Shown: positions 35,591 to 47,033, counted from the stretch's first letter. The stretch: DNA of 64,000 nt from Trogon surrucura (GCA_020746105.1 CM036639.1:7083501-7147500); one strand, 5' to 3'. Program-made: numbers and translations. The notes: generated by a model from the sequence alone, not told the origin.

Positions 35591-36229
35591 TTTCTGCACT
35601 CACTGCACCACTTTTCCGAGCTGATCACCACGGCTGTGCTGGAAGATTATTTTTGATAGTCTTGTTTATTAATTTACAAACAAAAAGGCCTGTATGGGAA
35701 TTTCTTGTGGAGCAGGGGTGCGGTATCCCTTTAAAGGTTTGGACAACCCAGCTTAGGCGTGTAAACCTGTAACTGACCAACTCTGTTAAGGGGCAGGCGC
35801 GTGGACACTGCCCCAGCGAGAGGCAGATTTTACCGCTTGGAAGAGTCGTCACTTGCCTGGCTGTGCTTTGGGCATGGACCCAAATGCTCCACGTGTGACA
35901 AGGACCACCCTGCCCCCCGAACAGCGTCCATCTACGGGGGTGTCTGCGCTCACAGGGGGGTCTCTGCACTCACAGGTCTGGGTTGTGCCCTGGCCGAAGT
36001 CTGTCCTTGGCGGCCGAGGATGCCTCAGGGACTCCCAGGAGCTGTGCCCGGTGCCCAGCCCCGAGGGGCAGGGACATCCTCAGGGCTCCTGGCTCAGGGG
36101 CTGCCTCGGGGCCAGCGCCCCAAAGGTGTGGGGGGGCTGTGGGGCTGGGGCTGATCACGGGGCCGTGTCACCCCCATGTCACAGTGACACCCCCCCACGC
36201 ATCACAGCAGTCACAGTGCCCCAGGGCAG

Positions 36230-36236
36230 TATAAAA
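36230..36236 (+). promoter_or_regulatory. TATA box of PRR22-like copy B
   Basis: TATAAAA lies 105 bp upstream of the start codon, exactly as in copy A. About 150 bp of upstream sequence is also nearly identical, including paired CTCACAG motifs further up. Confidence 0.7.
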
Positions 36237-36340
36237 GGCAGCGTCCCTGTGTCCTGCTGCCAGTCTGCCCGGCCGCTCTCTGGGGACAGAGCTGTCTCGG
36301 CACAGCCCAGGACCCGTGAGAGGAAGCCCCTGAGCAGAAC

Positions 36341-38204
36341 ATGCCACGGGAAGCGAAGCGGCTCCCGCCGCGCGGCTCCCGTGCCCCCGCGGCGCCCCAG
36401 CTGTTCCAGCTGTGTCCGCTCCCCGACACCTGCTACCCCCAAGGTAGGGACCCACCCCGAGCCCTTGGCCCAGGGATGCTCGTGGGGGCGAGAGCGGAGG
36501 TGACCTCCGGCCATCGCTCCTGTCTCTCTGCCAGGCGCAGCCGTCCTGTACCAGCTGCCCGGGCAGCAGGTGCCCTTGGCTGCAGCCCATGCCCCCCTGG
36601 CGTGGAGGATACCCCAGGCCCCCCCGGCCCCCCCAGCAGGTAAGGCACCCCTCTCTGCTCCCACACCACGGCCCCGGCCAGGACGGCACGGGGGGCAGCA
36701 AGCCCGGGCGAGCGCCCCTGCCCTGGCCTGGGGGACGCGTGCCCAGGCCATCCCATGGCCAGAGACCTTCCCAGAGCCTTGGGGCCGTCTCTCCCTGGCT
36801 CAGAGCTGGGGAGCTCGGCCAGCAGGGCCGGCATAGGGGGTGTCCCTGCAGGGGCCCCCCACCCAGCACGGCTCCTCTCCCCCTCGCAGGGCTGCTGAGC
36901 GCTCCGTGGGGCTGCTGCTACGACCCCTGGCTCTGCAACGTCCAGTGGAGCAGCCCCAACCCACGCGCACCGGCCACCGCCACGCTGGGCCACGGCACCA
37001 CGGCTGTGCCGGGGGCTGCCCTGGGGGGCCCCGGGGTCTCTGCACCCGCCCTGGCCTGGGCAGCTCCAGGGAACCCCCAGGGCCCCACACACCACCTCGT
37101 GCCCCACGGCCAGCAGGGCAGAGCGGTGGCCCCAGGACCTGTCTCGCTGGTGACGGTCCCCCCCCAGCCACCGGCCTGCCACAGGGCGACGGATCAAGAC
37201 CGTCAGCATTGCCCCCCCGGCAGGAAGAGCCCCGGTCACTGTGGTCCCCCCGGTCACCGTAGTCCCCCTGAGTCCCTGCACTGCCCTCCAGAGCCAAGGC
37301 GTTGAAGACCCAGCAGGCGACGTGGAGGTGATGGAGGAGACGCTGCTGCAAGAGGCCCTGAGGCTCTTTGGACACTCCCAGGGCAAGGAGGGGGGCAGCC
37401 AGGAGGGTCCCAGCAGCGGCCTCATGCCTGGGGACCTGAGAGAGGAGTCCCCAGCCCCCCCCGGTGCTGCAGTTGTCCATGCCTGGTGATCAGCCCAAGG
37501 ACGAGCAGCCTGCAGAGCCCAGGACCTCCGGCACGGCCACCCCCGATTATCTGACGCAGGAACTTCTGGCAGCGTCCGAGAAGCCGATTTCAGAGGCCCT
37601 GGACATGGAGCGGGGCAGCCAGGAGGGTCCAGTGCTTCCATCATCCGTCCCTGGTACTCAGCCTGGGGAGGGACCGCCTGCTGAGATCAGCATCTCCAGC
37701 AGGGCCACCCCCGTGGGGACACCCCTGGGCAACAACGTGACCCCAAGCTGGGACAGGACCCCCAGCCCCTGGGCTGCCCCCCAAAGCCAACTCTTCGGGG
37801 ACCTGCCAAGCGAGCCTGACGGGTCCACAGACCAGTTACTGGAGACCCTAAAGAGCGTCGCACAGTCCCTGGAAATGGAGTGGGGCAGCCAGGAGGGTCC
37901 CAGCAGCAGCCCCGCGCCTGGGGACCCTGGGGACACCGGCGCAGCCAGCCCTCCCGGCGACCTGTCCGAGGAGGAATGGGTCGAGGTCGAGGGCCGTGCA
38001 GAACTCACCACCGTGGTGCTGGAGGCCCTGGAGCTGCGGGGAGATGTGTGGGGGGCCCCGCCACTGCCCCAGCCTGGCCGGGGGGACGTGAAGAGCCGGG
38101 CGAGCCCAGAGAAGCGGGGGCAGAAGCGCAAGAGCAGCGAGCCGAAGCCCCCCAGCAAGCGCAGGGCTCTGGCAGGTGGCACTGGGGTGGGACGGGGGGA
38201 TTAG
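36341..38204 (+). CDS. PRR22-like proline-rich protein, copy B (two frameshifts)
   Basis: The exons are 36341-36443, 36535-36639 and 36890-38204, at exactly 11,145 bp from copy A. The second intron has a stronger GTAAGG donor than copy A. Exon 1 differs by one residue. Exon 2 differs at about eight of 35 codons. Exon 3 carries the same WGCCYDPW segment, the acidic helix, the modules ending GSQEGP and the basic C-terminal tail. Two runs of eight Cs, at about 37158 and 37454 (seven each in copy A), shift the frame twice. The last 240 codons, which copy A reads through only with a frameshift, are continuous here (37464-38204). So each copy is intact where the other is broken. Either both are young pseudogenes or the indels are homopolymer errors in the assembly. 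Confidence 0.6.
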
Positions 38205-38311
38205 TGCCCCCACAGCGATGGGGGTGATGGGGAGGTGCAGGAGGAATGGGGGGGTATTTGGGGGTTCTAGTGCTATGATGTAGTAGTTTTAGTAAGTCTT
38301 AAGTAAGTTTT

Positions 38312-38317
38312 AATAAA
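38312..38317 (+). terminator. Polyadenylation signal of PRR22-like copy B
   Basis: AATAAA lies 107 bp after the stop codon. It is followed by three tandem copies of TTTCTTATG, where copy A has one. Confidence 0.65.
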
Positions 38318-38867
38318 GCTGTTTCTTATGTTTCTTATGTTTCTTATGACCTGCTCTGTGCCTGGGGGTGTCCAGGGAGTCGGGGGGGGGGCCCTTGGAA
38401 ACACCTGAGAGGGGGAAAAGCCCTGACCAGACCCAAACCTGAACCGGGGAGCCCCAAAAGCCACAGAGCTGCTCCCAGGCCAGGCCCCGGAGGGGGAGCT
38501 CCCCTGCACCCCCAAAACCAGACAGAGAAGGCAATCCCTGCAGCTCCGGCCAGCCCTGCGTGGGGAAACCTTGGGCCTGCAGCAGCTCTGCTCTCGCAGC
38601 CCCTCCCTGGGCACTAAACTCCCCAAAACGGGGCCTTCCCCCTCAGCAGCACGTGCTGGGGAGAGGAGCTGTGTGAGTCCTGCAGCAGAGGAGCCCGAGG
38701 TGTCCCCGGGGTGGCACAGCAGAGGGACAACGGGGCTCTTGGTGCTGCTGAGCTGAGCTGCTTCGCACCAGTGCTCCCAGCCCCGGCGCTGGCTTTGACC
38801 TGGAGTTCCCTGAACAGCAGCTCTGGGCACTCCTACGCCCGCTGGCCCAGCCTGGACCCCCGAGTGG

Positions 38868-39251
38868 CAGCAGCACCCCAACAGTCCCCAGCCATGGCTC
38901 CACTCTTGACAGCCCATGTCACCCCCTGTCAGACCTCCGGCATCACTCGCACCTGCCCGAGGGGACGCCGCTCTGGCACTCCTAGAGCCCCCACCCCTCC
39001 CCTGCCCTGCCCTTTGGGCAAGCTCACATCCCCTCCAGCCCCCAGCACATTGCCCGCCTGTGCTGGGTGTCCATGGCAGGGGCTTGGGTGCAGGGGAGAA
39101 GGTGCCAGAGATGCCAGAAGCCTCCCCCGTGTCCGACAGAGCCAAAGCCGGCTCCAGGGCGGCTGCTGGCCAAAGCTGAGCACTTTGGCAATGGTGGTGG
39201 TGCCTCTGGAGTAAGACAACAGAACAAAATAAAATCTGAATTTTAGCAAAG
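38868..39251. mobile_element. Insert in copy B containing an ERVL LTR fragment
   Basis: These 380 bp have no counterpart in copy A, where GAGTGGCAG joins directly to TTACTGCAG. The part at about 39,080-39,240 (CCAGAAGCCTCCCCCGTGTC onward, through GGCCAAAGCTGAGC) matches the 5' portion of the ERVL-type LTRs elsewhere in the window, in plus orientation. The rest is unassigned. Confidence 0.55.
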
Positions 39252-39446
39252 CTACTGCAGAACAACTATCAGATCCTTCAGTGGGTGACCTCACAGTCCC
39301 ACGCACTGCAGGACGACAACGTGATGCTGCCCCTGTCCAAGCGCAACAAGAGCGTTTCCAGAAAATCACAGACTATGGCAAAACTTGCAGAACCTCAGGC
39401 AGGGTCTTGCTCTGATTTCAGCCAGCTCTGGATAGTTCCAGAGTGA
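39252..39446 (+). CDS. Short conserved reading frame downstream of PRR22-like copy B
   Basis: 64 codons are open from CTACTGCAG to a TGA. They match the frame at 27701-27883 with three codon differences in the first 40 (one silent, two amino-acid changes). Copy A breaks only near its end. The segment encodes NNYQILQWVTSQSHALQDDN and a basic stretch. An acceptor-like TTTTAG lies just upstream, but the pyrimidine tract is weak. Possible last exon of an unidentified gene. The downstream 1.2 kb is conserved between copies and UTR-like. Confidence 0.3.
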   Translation, partial: LLQNNYQILQWVTSQSHALQDDNVMLPLSKRNKSVSRKSQTMAKLAEPQAGSCSDFSQLWIVPE

Positions 39447-41410
39447 TCTAACCATGAGAACAGCTCCATGTGCAAGCTAGTGCTGTTGTCTGAGCATTTC
39501 CAGGTTACATTAAACCTTTTACCGGATCATCTCTCTTCCCACGTTCATCTCCAGCCTACACTGGAACAGGAATTTACACCAATTTCCTTGTCTGGCTGCT
39601 GCCCTTTCCACTATTACACAATGACGCCGAAGACTCTTAGTTGACTGACTTCTTATTACTTCCAGCTGTCAATAAAACAATCAGTTAAACTACACAGCCA
39701 TGCACAAACACATTCACCTAGCCTATATATATTATTTTTATATTTATGTGGTCAAGCCCATCATTCCTGAATGCATCTTATCCACAGAGAGCAGGTAGGC
39801 AAGCTTCTCGCATGAAGAAAAGACACGGTCAGCAAGACCAGGAATCAAAACACCCAATGGCTCGTTCTTTCACAACACACTTTATACCATTTCTAAATGC
39901 TTACCAAAAAGGTCATTGATGTTCTACGCTACAGTCAGGTTTGCAGCAGTTTTGCAGAGTTTTAGCCCGAATATATGACCTTTAAACAAAATAACATTAT
40001 TGATCAGTCATTATTCTTTGTTCTAAATAGAGTTTACTTCATTCCTTGCTCCAACATTTTTTGATCAAGTACATTTTACACTCCTGCCAAAAGATGGACA
40101 GATACTGCCACAAAGCACAAAGGCAATCAGTTTTTCTGCTCAAGTGTGATCCCTTGAAAGAATCTCGTTTAGTTTAAATTGTAACACTCAAGTCCACACT
40201 TCAGGCTTTGCACACCCCTGTACGTAAAATTTAAGTACGCAGCACGCGACATTCTTTCCCCGCTTCCCAAGTCTCCAGTGGAGATGCAGAAAGCAGAAAG
40301 AACAGAGCACGCGAGGAACAGGTTTAGGCTCAGTCTGCAAAAGCAAGTTACTGTGATGAGTTTCTGGTAGCAAAGTCCCATCTGGAGAACAAAGGCTCCG
40401 TACCAAAAATATTTATTGTCAGACACACACAAATTGCTCCTGGTCCTTTTACACTGATTTCAGGCTACTCAGAAGAGTCAGCTCTCCCCTTTCACACACA
40501 AAAACAGGGCAAGCGAGAGCCTACGGACAGCCCCACATCCTCCAAATTAAGTCTGTCTGCAAAGACTGCCCATTAACAGTAAGAGCTGTTGTCAGCCTGC
40601 GCCTTCTGGAAGGCAGCTACGTGAGATAAATCTCGATTTAATTGCGTTCCCTGGGCACCTGAGAATGATCCCGACCTCTGTGGCCTCTGCGCGGGCACAC
40701 GCGGCCCAGCAGAGATCCCGGGCACTGTGTGTGTTTTCCTCACATCAGGTGACAGTGGCTGGAGCGTACCTACAGTCCTCCTTGCCAATCGGCCGTTGCA
40801 CCCCTATATTCCACCCCCCTCACTCAAGAAACAGCCTTTGCTGACAAATTTGAAGGTGTCGATTTAGGCTTGAAGGTTATATTAGAAAGTTATTCACAAA
40901 GACACACAAAAAGTACATACAGAGACGAACACAAATGGAGTTCAACAAAAATAATTTGAATGAGGTCACCCTCTCAGGGAATGCAGCCATGGTGTCAGTC
41001 AGGTGTCATTAGTAGATATTGTCATTTGATGCACTAAGTGATGAAGATGTTGAGCATTGTTCTTCAGGCCAAGTGACTAATCTGTTTTGTGGAGGAAAGT
41101 TTGAAGCAGCGTTCATGGTGTAAAGAAGGAGACAGTCCACCCCCAGTCAAGTTTGTAATAGTCCTTGGTGTACAGCTCTTACCTTCTCGGAGAAAATAAC
41201 AATCAGAAACATTAGTATGAATGTTGGTTAGCATAACATAATTCTGCGACATTACTGAGTTTGACATTTTAACTAAACACACTTTCAAAAGATATGCAGC
41301 TGCTAATTTTTAATAACGGCTGACAGATTAGTTCCTGTAGAAGTTAGATAAATCTAAGTGTTTATATGTGGGCCCTGCAAAAATGTATCCAGGGCATGTG
41401 TAATACAAGA
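39447..41410. other. UTR-like duplicated sequence, then unassigned DNA
   Basis: Up to about 40746 this matches copy A. From 40747 to 41410 it is AT-rich with no gene. It lies on the 3' side of the pol remnant that follows and may be further ERV sequence, but I cannot show that. Confidence 0.4.
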
Positions 41411-42496
41411 CTACAAAGCATGACGAGCCAGTCTGTGGTAGGGTAGGAAAAGAGCAGTGTCATCTCCTTCAAGCATTACACACGCTGTTGCTCCCTCCCC
41501 TTCAGCTAGTATTATTCCAGGTGTGGTGATCACCCCTACAGATTGCAGAGGTGTGCCTTGTGCTTTTTCGGGTTGGATTTCAATTTCATATTGGATTTGT
41601 GATACTGGTAACGGTGCTGCAACGCTGTCTCCTGTGGATGAAGCACAGGTAGGCATCGAAGAAACCTGGAATACAGGAGCTGAGAAATCTGATCTTAATA
41701 GAGGGTGTAAAATAAGCAGAGACTTTGGGGAAGTCTACCATGCGGCATTCTCGGGGGTTCAAATGACTCATCTTTTGTGTGAGCGAGACACGCCTTACTT
41801 TAAAGGGATAGTTTTGTACATGTTGCCACATTATTCCCACTTGTTGAAGTACCTGAATAGTTTGAGTAATTTCCTCTTCCTCCTCTGGAATACAATACTG
41901 TTTTACAGTTATAGCCTTGACGGGCAGCATGACAGGATCCCACTGTGGAAATACACAAAAACCGTGACAGGCTGGTTAGCAAATCCTCGTCCTGCCCACA
42001 CATCAATACCCCAAATATATTCTTTAACTGGGGCAATTAGCACTGCCATGGTAAATGGCCTGGCATGTCCTATTGTTAGGGTAACCTCAATTGGAAGGGC
42101 AGAAGTTGGATTTCCCTCTAACCCACACATCTGTGATGTAACTTCTTTATTATTGATATCCCTCTGTAACACAGCAACCGCAGCTCCAGTATCCACCGGA
42201 GCAAAGACGTGTGAAGTTCCTCCAGATCGCCCCTGGACAGTTAAAGCAACAGAAGGGCACCGGTTCCCCCTGTGATAAGAGGCTACAGTGGCAGCTATCT
42301 CGGGGGACCTGCCAGAGCTCCGCTTTGGCTGTCTCAGCACTCCCCAGGCAGTGTCCTGCTTTGAGGTGGCAGGAGGGGGTAGAGGGGGGCTCTGGGCTGG
42401 TGGTGAGGCCAGGGGGATTGGCTTTTTTGTGTGAATGATAGTTTTTGCCATCGGTGAAACATTTCTGATGTTGTAATCCCATCTGTTTCTGTTCAT
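41411..42496 (-). pseudogene. Retroviral pro-pol remnant (second ERV)
   Basis: The minus-strand frame 42496-41909 carries an aspartic protease active-site motif (APVDTGAAVAV) and, about 60 residues on, YIWGIDVWAG in the position of the second conserved protease block. A -1 frame (41930-41586) begins with the LPVKAITVKQYCIPEEEEEI segment that opens the reverse transcriptase, then loses similarity. A third frame (41656-41411) is unassigned. The catalytic part of the polymerase is missing. This is a different lineage from the ERV at 5-8 kb. Dead copy. Confidence 0.65.
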
Positions 42497-42518
42497 GGAA
42501 CACCAGCTTGGACAAGGT

Positions 42519-42960
42519 CATAGAATCACAGAATCACAGAATCACAGAATGTTAGAGGCTGGAAGGGACCTCAAAGATCATCCAGTCAAGCCCCCTGCCA
42601 GAGCAGGGTCACCTACAGCAGAGCGCACAGGAACGTGTCCAGGCGGGGTTTGAATGTCTCCAAAGAAGGAGACTCCACACCCTCCCTGGGCAGCCTGGGC
42701 CAGGACTCTGTCACCCTCACAGTGAAAAAGTTTTTTCTCATATTTTTATGGAACCTCCTATGTTCCAGCTTCCACCCATTGCCCCTTGTCCTGTCAATGG
42801 ACACCACTGAGAAGAGCCTGGCTCCGTCCTCCTGACACTCCCCCTTGACATACTTATAAACATGAATGAGGTCACCCCTCAGCCTCCTCTTCTCCAAGCT
42901 AAAGAGACCCACATCTGTTTTCCTGTTGCCTGTCCTGTCATCCTTCTTGGACTTTCCTGT
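42519..42960 (-). mobile_element. CR1 LINE, 3' ~440 bp
   Basis: The inverted CR1 begins with four tandem TCAGAATCACAGAA-type terminal repeats, then the 3' UTR and a 125-codon piece of the polymerase C-terminus (42990-42613, including [13 protein letters not shown]). Confidence 0.92.
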
Positions 42961-43395
42961 ACTCACCATCCAAACAGAAGATCCTGACACTGCAGCCCCT
43001 ATTTCCCTGCATCACCTGTAGCACTTGTCACTGTTGGTGTAATCAAAGATTTTGGTGAAGAGGCCCCCCTCTCAGGCAGTGCATTTTGATACTTTCTGTT
43101 ATTGTCATGTTGTCTGGATCAGATCCTGTCCCCAACACATGAGCCATCCCCATCTGCTGCAACACATTAATACCTTCCTCCTCTCTACACCAGTTTCCCA
43201 GGGTTGATATTAATTTGTGCGTGTGCTATTAAAACTGCTGCACACACACACTGATACAGCGTGGGCAGCTGAGCAGCTGTGGACAGCATTTCATTCCACC
43301 TCTCAGAGGAGGTGTCTTGTCTGGGTTGCCTTAGTGACTAAAAAGGAAGTGTGAGTATTCAGGCCAAATATTAAAATTGAGGAGAAAGATCATAA
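42961..43395. other. Intergenic DNA
   Basis: Nothing recognised. Confidence 0.5.
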
Positions 43396-43590
43396 AATTA
43401 TCATAGAATGTGTTGGTCTGGAAGGGACCTTTAAAGGTCATCTAGTCCAACCCCCCTGCAGTGAGCAGGGACGTCTTTAACTACATCACATTGCTCAGAG
43501 CCCCATCAAGCCCCACCTTGAAAGCCTCCAGGGTTGGAGCTTCTACCACCTCTCAGGGCAACCTGTGCCAGTGGTCCTCCTGCAAAGACA
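43396..43590 (-). mobile_element. CR1 LINE 3' end fragment
   Basis: The inverted CR1 terminus (TCATAGAATGTGTTGGTCTG) is followed by the conserved 3' UTR block and the last codons. It belongs to a different subfamily from the copy at 42519. Confidence 0.85.
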
Positions 43591-44199
43591 GTATCCTGCA
43601 GTGAAAGGACCTGCTTATAAACACATGGTTCTTTTATTTAATGCAATTTTCAGACTTCTATTAAGAAAAGGTCATAGATTTCACAACAAGGTCTGTCAAG
43701 TTTAAAAAGTCTGTTGTTCTTTTGGAGGGCTTAGAAAGTCCAAACAACAAAACAATGATGCGGGAAGATACCTGATTCTAAGGCAGTTCAAAGGGAGTAT
43801 CGGGAACTTCCCTAGAGTGAAAGATGGGAAAAGATGTTGAGAGAGGATGCTCGCTTGAGAGATGTCATGTACTAAGGATGTAATTACCACGTAAATTTGC
43901 AAAATCAGCAAAACCAAAGTAAATGTGAAGAAAAAATAAAATAAGAATGACTTATTTATTTGGAGGAAGGGCATAAAAAGGAATTATGAGGGGTAACAAA
44001 CAATATTAGGGCTGTCCTGTGCTTAGCAGTACAGTTTGTGGCAGGACAATAAACCTGTTATTCTGATCACATCATGTGTTTGATTTGCTTTCACTGTCAA
44101 AAATTTCCCTAGTGCTGGTGAAGAAACTCCCAAAAGAGACAGAGGACAAACCGAGCTTTCTAACAGACTGCTTCTGGTTCAGATGGGGCATGGTGAGGT

Positions 44200-44480
44200 G
44201 CCATGGGTTTGAGTCTGGCAGGGTTTTTAGTAGCGGGCTGAGAGCTGTGGAGAATGTCTTTTGAGAAGCTTCCAGAATGTCTCCCAGCCCCAGGCAAAAG
44301 TTGGACCCACCTCTGGCCAAGGCCAGGTCAGTCAGTGCCTCTGTGATCAATGTGTTTAAGAGGGCAAACCTATTGGGCCACTGCCCCTTTTTTCTGTCTC
44401 TCTGATTATCTCTTTGTGTCCTGCCTTTTGTGTTGGGGAATTTGTCTATTTGGAGGTGTTGTGACAAAACGGGCAACAAT
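44200..44480 (+). mobile_element. ERVL-type LTR fragment
   Basis: The order of GGGTTTGAGTCTGGCAGGG, CTGGCCAAGGCCAGG and a GTGTTTAAG TATA-like box matches the start of the LTRs at 16818 and 47034. Similarity is lost after about 44480. Confidence 0.55.
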
Positions 44481-45689
44481 TGCTGTTGCAAAGAGGCTCA
44501 AATCAGGCTGGCAGAAGCTAAACCCCCTTGCGTTCCAGCTTGTTCGCAGACGTCAGAGGGGCTGGGGCGGCTGGGCTCAGGTTCTGAGTGATGCCCAGTT
44601 CCACGTTACTAATGTGACTCGGCCAATTGCCTTCGATCTGGCAGCGCCCCTGGAATTATGAGGCCATTCTTCACAAGGGTGGCAATATACTCACATGGCC
44701 AAACTCCGTGGATAAAGGGTCAACAGGGACTCACACGGCCAGATCGGAATCAAATATAATTTATTTAGGCAACAGATACACAAATCCGTTTTGATTGCCG
44801 GTGATAGTGACTGACTGCAAAGCACGGGCAAAAGTTACAGATGTAATAGATTATGAGCAGCTCTGTAAACATTTCCTGAGTATCCCGGGGCAGCACTTGG
44901 TGAGACCAAGTGTTTGGACTTTACCCAAAGGCGTCCCTGTGGAGGGGAAGAGAGGCTCAGCCTGTCGACTGATCCCAGGAGTCAGAGCTGGTCTGTGGTG
45001 GTATCTCCCCTGACGATGGTGGAGTCTTCCCTGACATCCTCTCTCTCTTGGGACATTTTTATACTATTTGTTACCTTTCAGGTGGAGCTTGAGTGGCTCT
45101 GGCCATGCATATCTTTACTGTGATTGGTGTAAATTTTCCTCGCTTCGCTTTTAAAGGTATAGACTAGAAAAATTCAATGTGCAAGCTCAGTGAGGGGTGG
45201 TCACACCTTGGAAGCAGGTAGCTTTTGGGATGGAGGTGTGTTTTGGTATTATAATGAGATTATGATGAGCATAGTTCACCCAAAGGACAGCATCTACTGG
45301 CCCGCGGGATTAAATGTGCAGTTAACTGGCTCCTTGATGTCTCCAGGTTCCTCTGTGTTCACAGAGCTTGACCACTATATCTCCATGCAGTTTTCTCTTA
45401 GAGTCAGAAGATCAAGCTTCCTTACTGCTACCAACTCCTAGGTTTGCTTTGGAAAACCTTTGTGGCGAGAGCTCCTTTAATACCAGTTGCAGCCTGTCCT
45501 GGAAACTTTCTCGATGTTCGGATGTGTGAACAAAGCTATGTAGGTAATTAAGTAATTTTAGACAATTATCCCACATGAAACTATGTGAGAAAGGTTGGTT
45601 TGTGAGGGTCAAGTGCTCTTGCAATGACTTTGCCAAGATGGTTGCCTTGCGGTCAGAACTGAAGTCTAGGCAGAAGTGCCTTAATCCCA
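44481..45689. other. Unassigned DNA within ERV-rich region
   Basis: No gene. Part of it may be internal or LTR sequence of old ERVs, but no coding motif survives. Confidence 0.4.
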
Positions 45690-46416
45690 CGGGAGGAGGG
45701 GGAGGTGAGAGGAAAAGAAAGGAGTGCGGTCAGTGAGGAAAGGGAGGAGAAAGGCATCGCAGCAGAGCATTTCCCTGGAGCCCCGTGGTGAGTGAGATGG
45801 CAGGGAGAGAATTGCCTGCATGCTGAGGAGATCAACAGTGGTGAGAACACCCAGGATGCAGTGGTACGTGGAGAACCGCACGCCAGGGGAGAGAGAGACT
45901 GCACAGGAGTGGAGGATGCACCCAAAGCAACCCACGGTTCCAAGGTTGGTCCCACACTGGTGGGAATTCTGTGCCTGCTGTGAGATGGACACCACATGGC
46001 ATCAGGGGAAGAATTCAAGGAGCCCTCTTTTCTCAAAAGGAAGGACAGCCCTGGACAATGAGTGATGGCCAGACGGACAGCACCCCCAACCCCCCTTGCT
46101 CCAGTGTGAGGGAGGAGGTAGCTGGGAACGTGGGAGGGGTGGCTGGGGAAGTGTAAGATCAGGTTGTATTTATTTATGTATTCCTCTCGCTATCCTACTC
46201 TGATCTAGTCGATAACTGGTTGTGGTAAATTAAATTTATGTTTTCTCCCCAAGTCTACTCTGTTTTTTGCCTATGACCATAAATCCTAATCTCACTCCTT
46301 GAGCCTTTTTAGTTGAATTTCCTCCTGAATTTTCTCCCTGTGGAGACGGGGCTGGGGGGATGAGTGAGCAAATGGCTCTTTGGTTCTTTATTTTCTGCCC
46401 GGCTCAAACCACGACA
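45690..46416 (+). mobile_element. ERV LTR, 3' portion
   Basis: The right end GGCTCAAACCACGACA at 46416 and the preceding purine-rich region match the 3' half of the LTRs at 16818-17969 and 47034-48089. The left boundary is uncertain. The plus-strand frames inside are incidental. Confidence 0.6.
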
Positions 46417-47033
46417 TGAGGTTGGAATTAGAATCACAGGCCTTCATACATATTTTGTTCTATGACCATTCTCAGTCCAAGGACAGGAGAAGATGAAGAT
46501 TTTTAGTGCAGGAACCTCTGTGACCACCTGTACAGACAAAGCAGAGCAGCTTTACGCTCTGTGGCTGGAGTACACCTTGAATACACTTTGCATTTATAGA
46601 GCAGAACTGGAAGTGAACACTAATATATTCACACCGAACACTAACATGGTCAAATGACAAGTGTGAGACAGACAAGTGGCATGCAGCTGTCTTCCTGTGA
46701 GCTGTATCATGGGGTAGTTAAAAGCTTGTGGAACTGATTGATCCTGAGCCTGAAACCCCTGTAATGCAATGCAGGCAGAGCCTGACCATTCTAAAAAGAA
46801 TGAGTGATTAACAACATAAACTTAGGCATTCTGAGCCACCTACCAAAGAGGACAGAATTATCATTCGCAGTATTTAGGAGGCAAATGTAAAATAGTCAAA
46901 GTAAAGATGAACTTTTTATTATGAGTTTTAAAGTAAATGTTGAGTTCACTTAAAGAGAGTAACATATCTGAGCATGCAGAGTCGTAGCATCATAGGATTG
47001 TTGAGGCTGGGAGAGCTGGGCTAGCTTTGCAGT
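46417..47033. other. Intergenic DNA
   Basis: Nothing recognised apart from a possible CR1 scrap near 46990. Confidence 0.45.

Larger units (their letters stand above)
35590..40746 (+). repeat. Tandem segmental duplication, copy B
   Basis: This block is the homologue of 23200-30750 in direct orientation. It contains the second PRR22-like gene and the second copy of the short downstream reading frame. It has a 380-bp insert relative to copy A at 38868-39251, which includes an LTR fragment, and lacks the two CR1-bearing segments of copy A. Confidence 0.85.
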
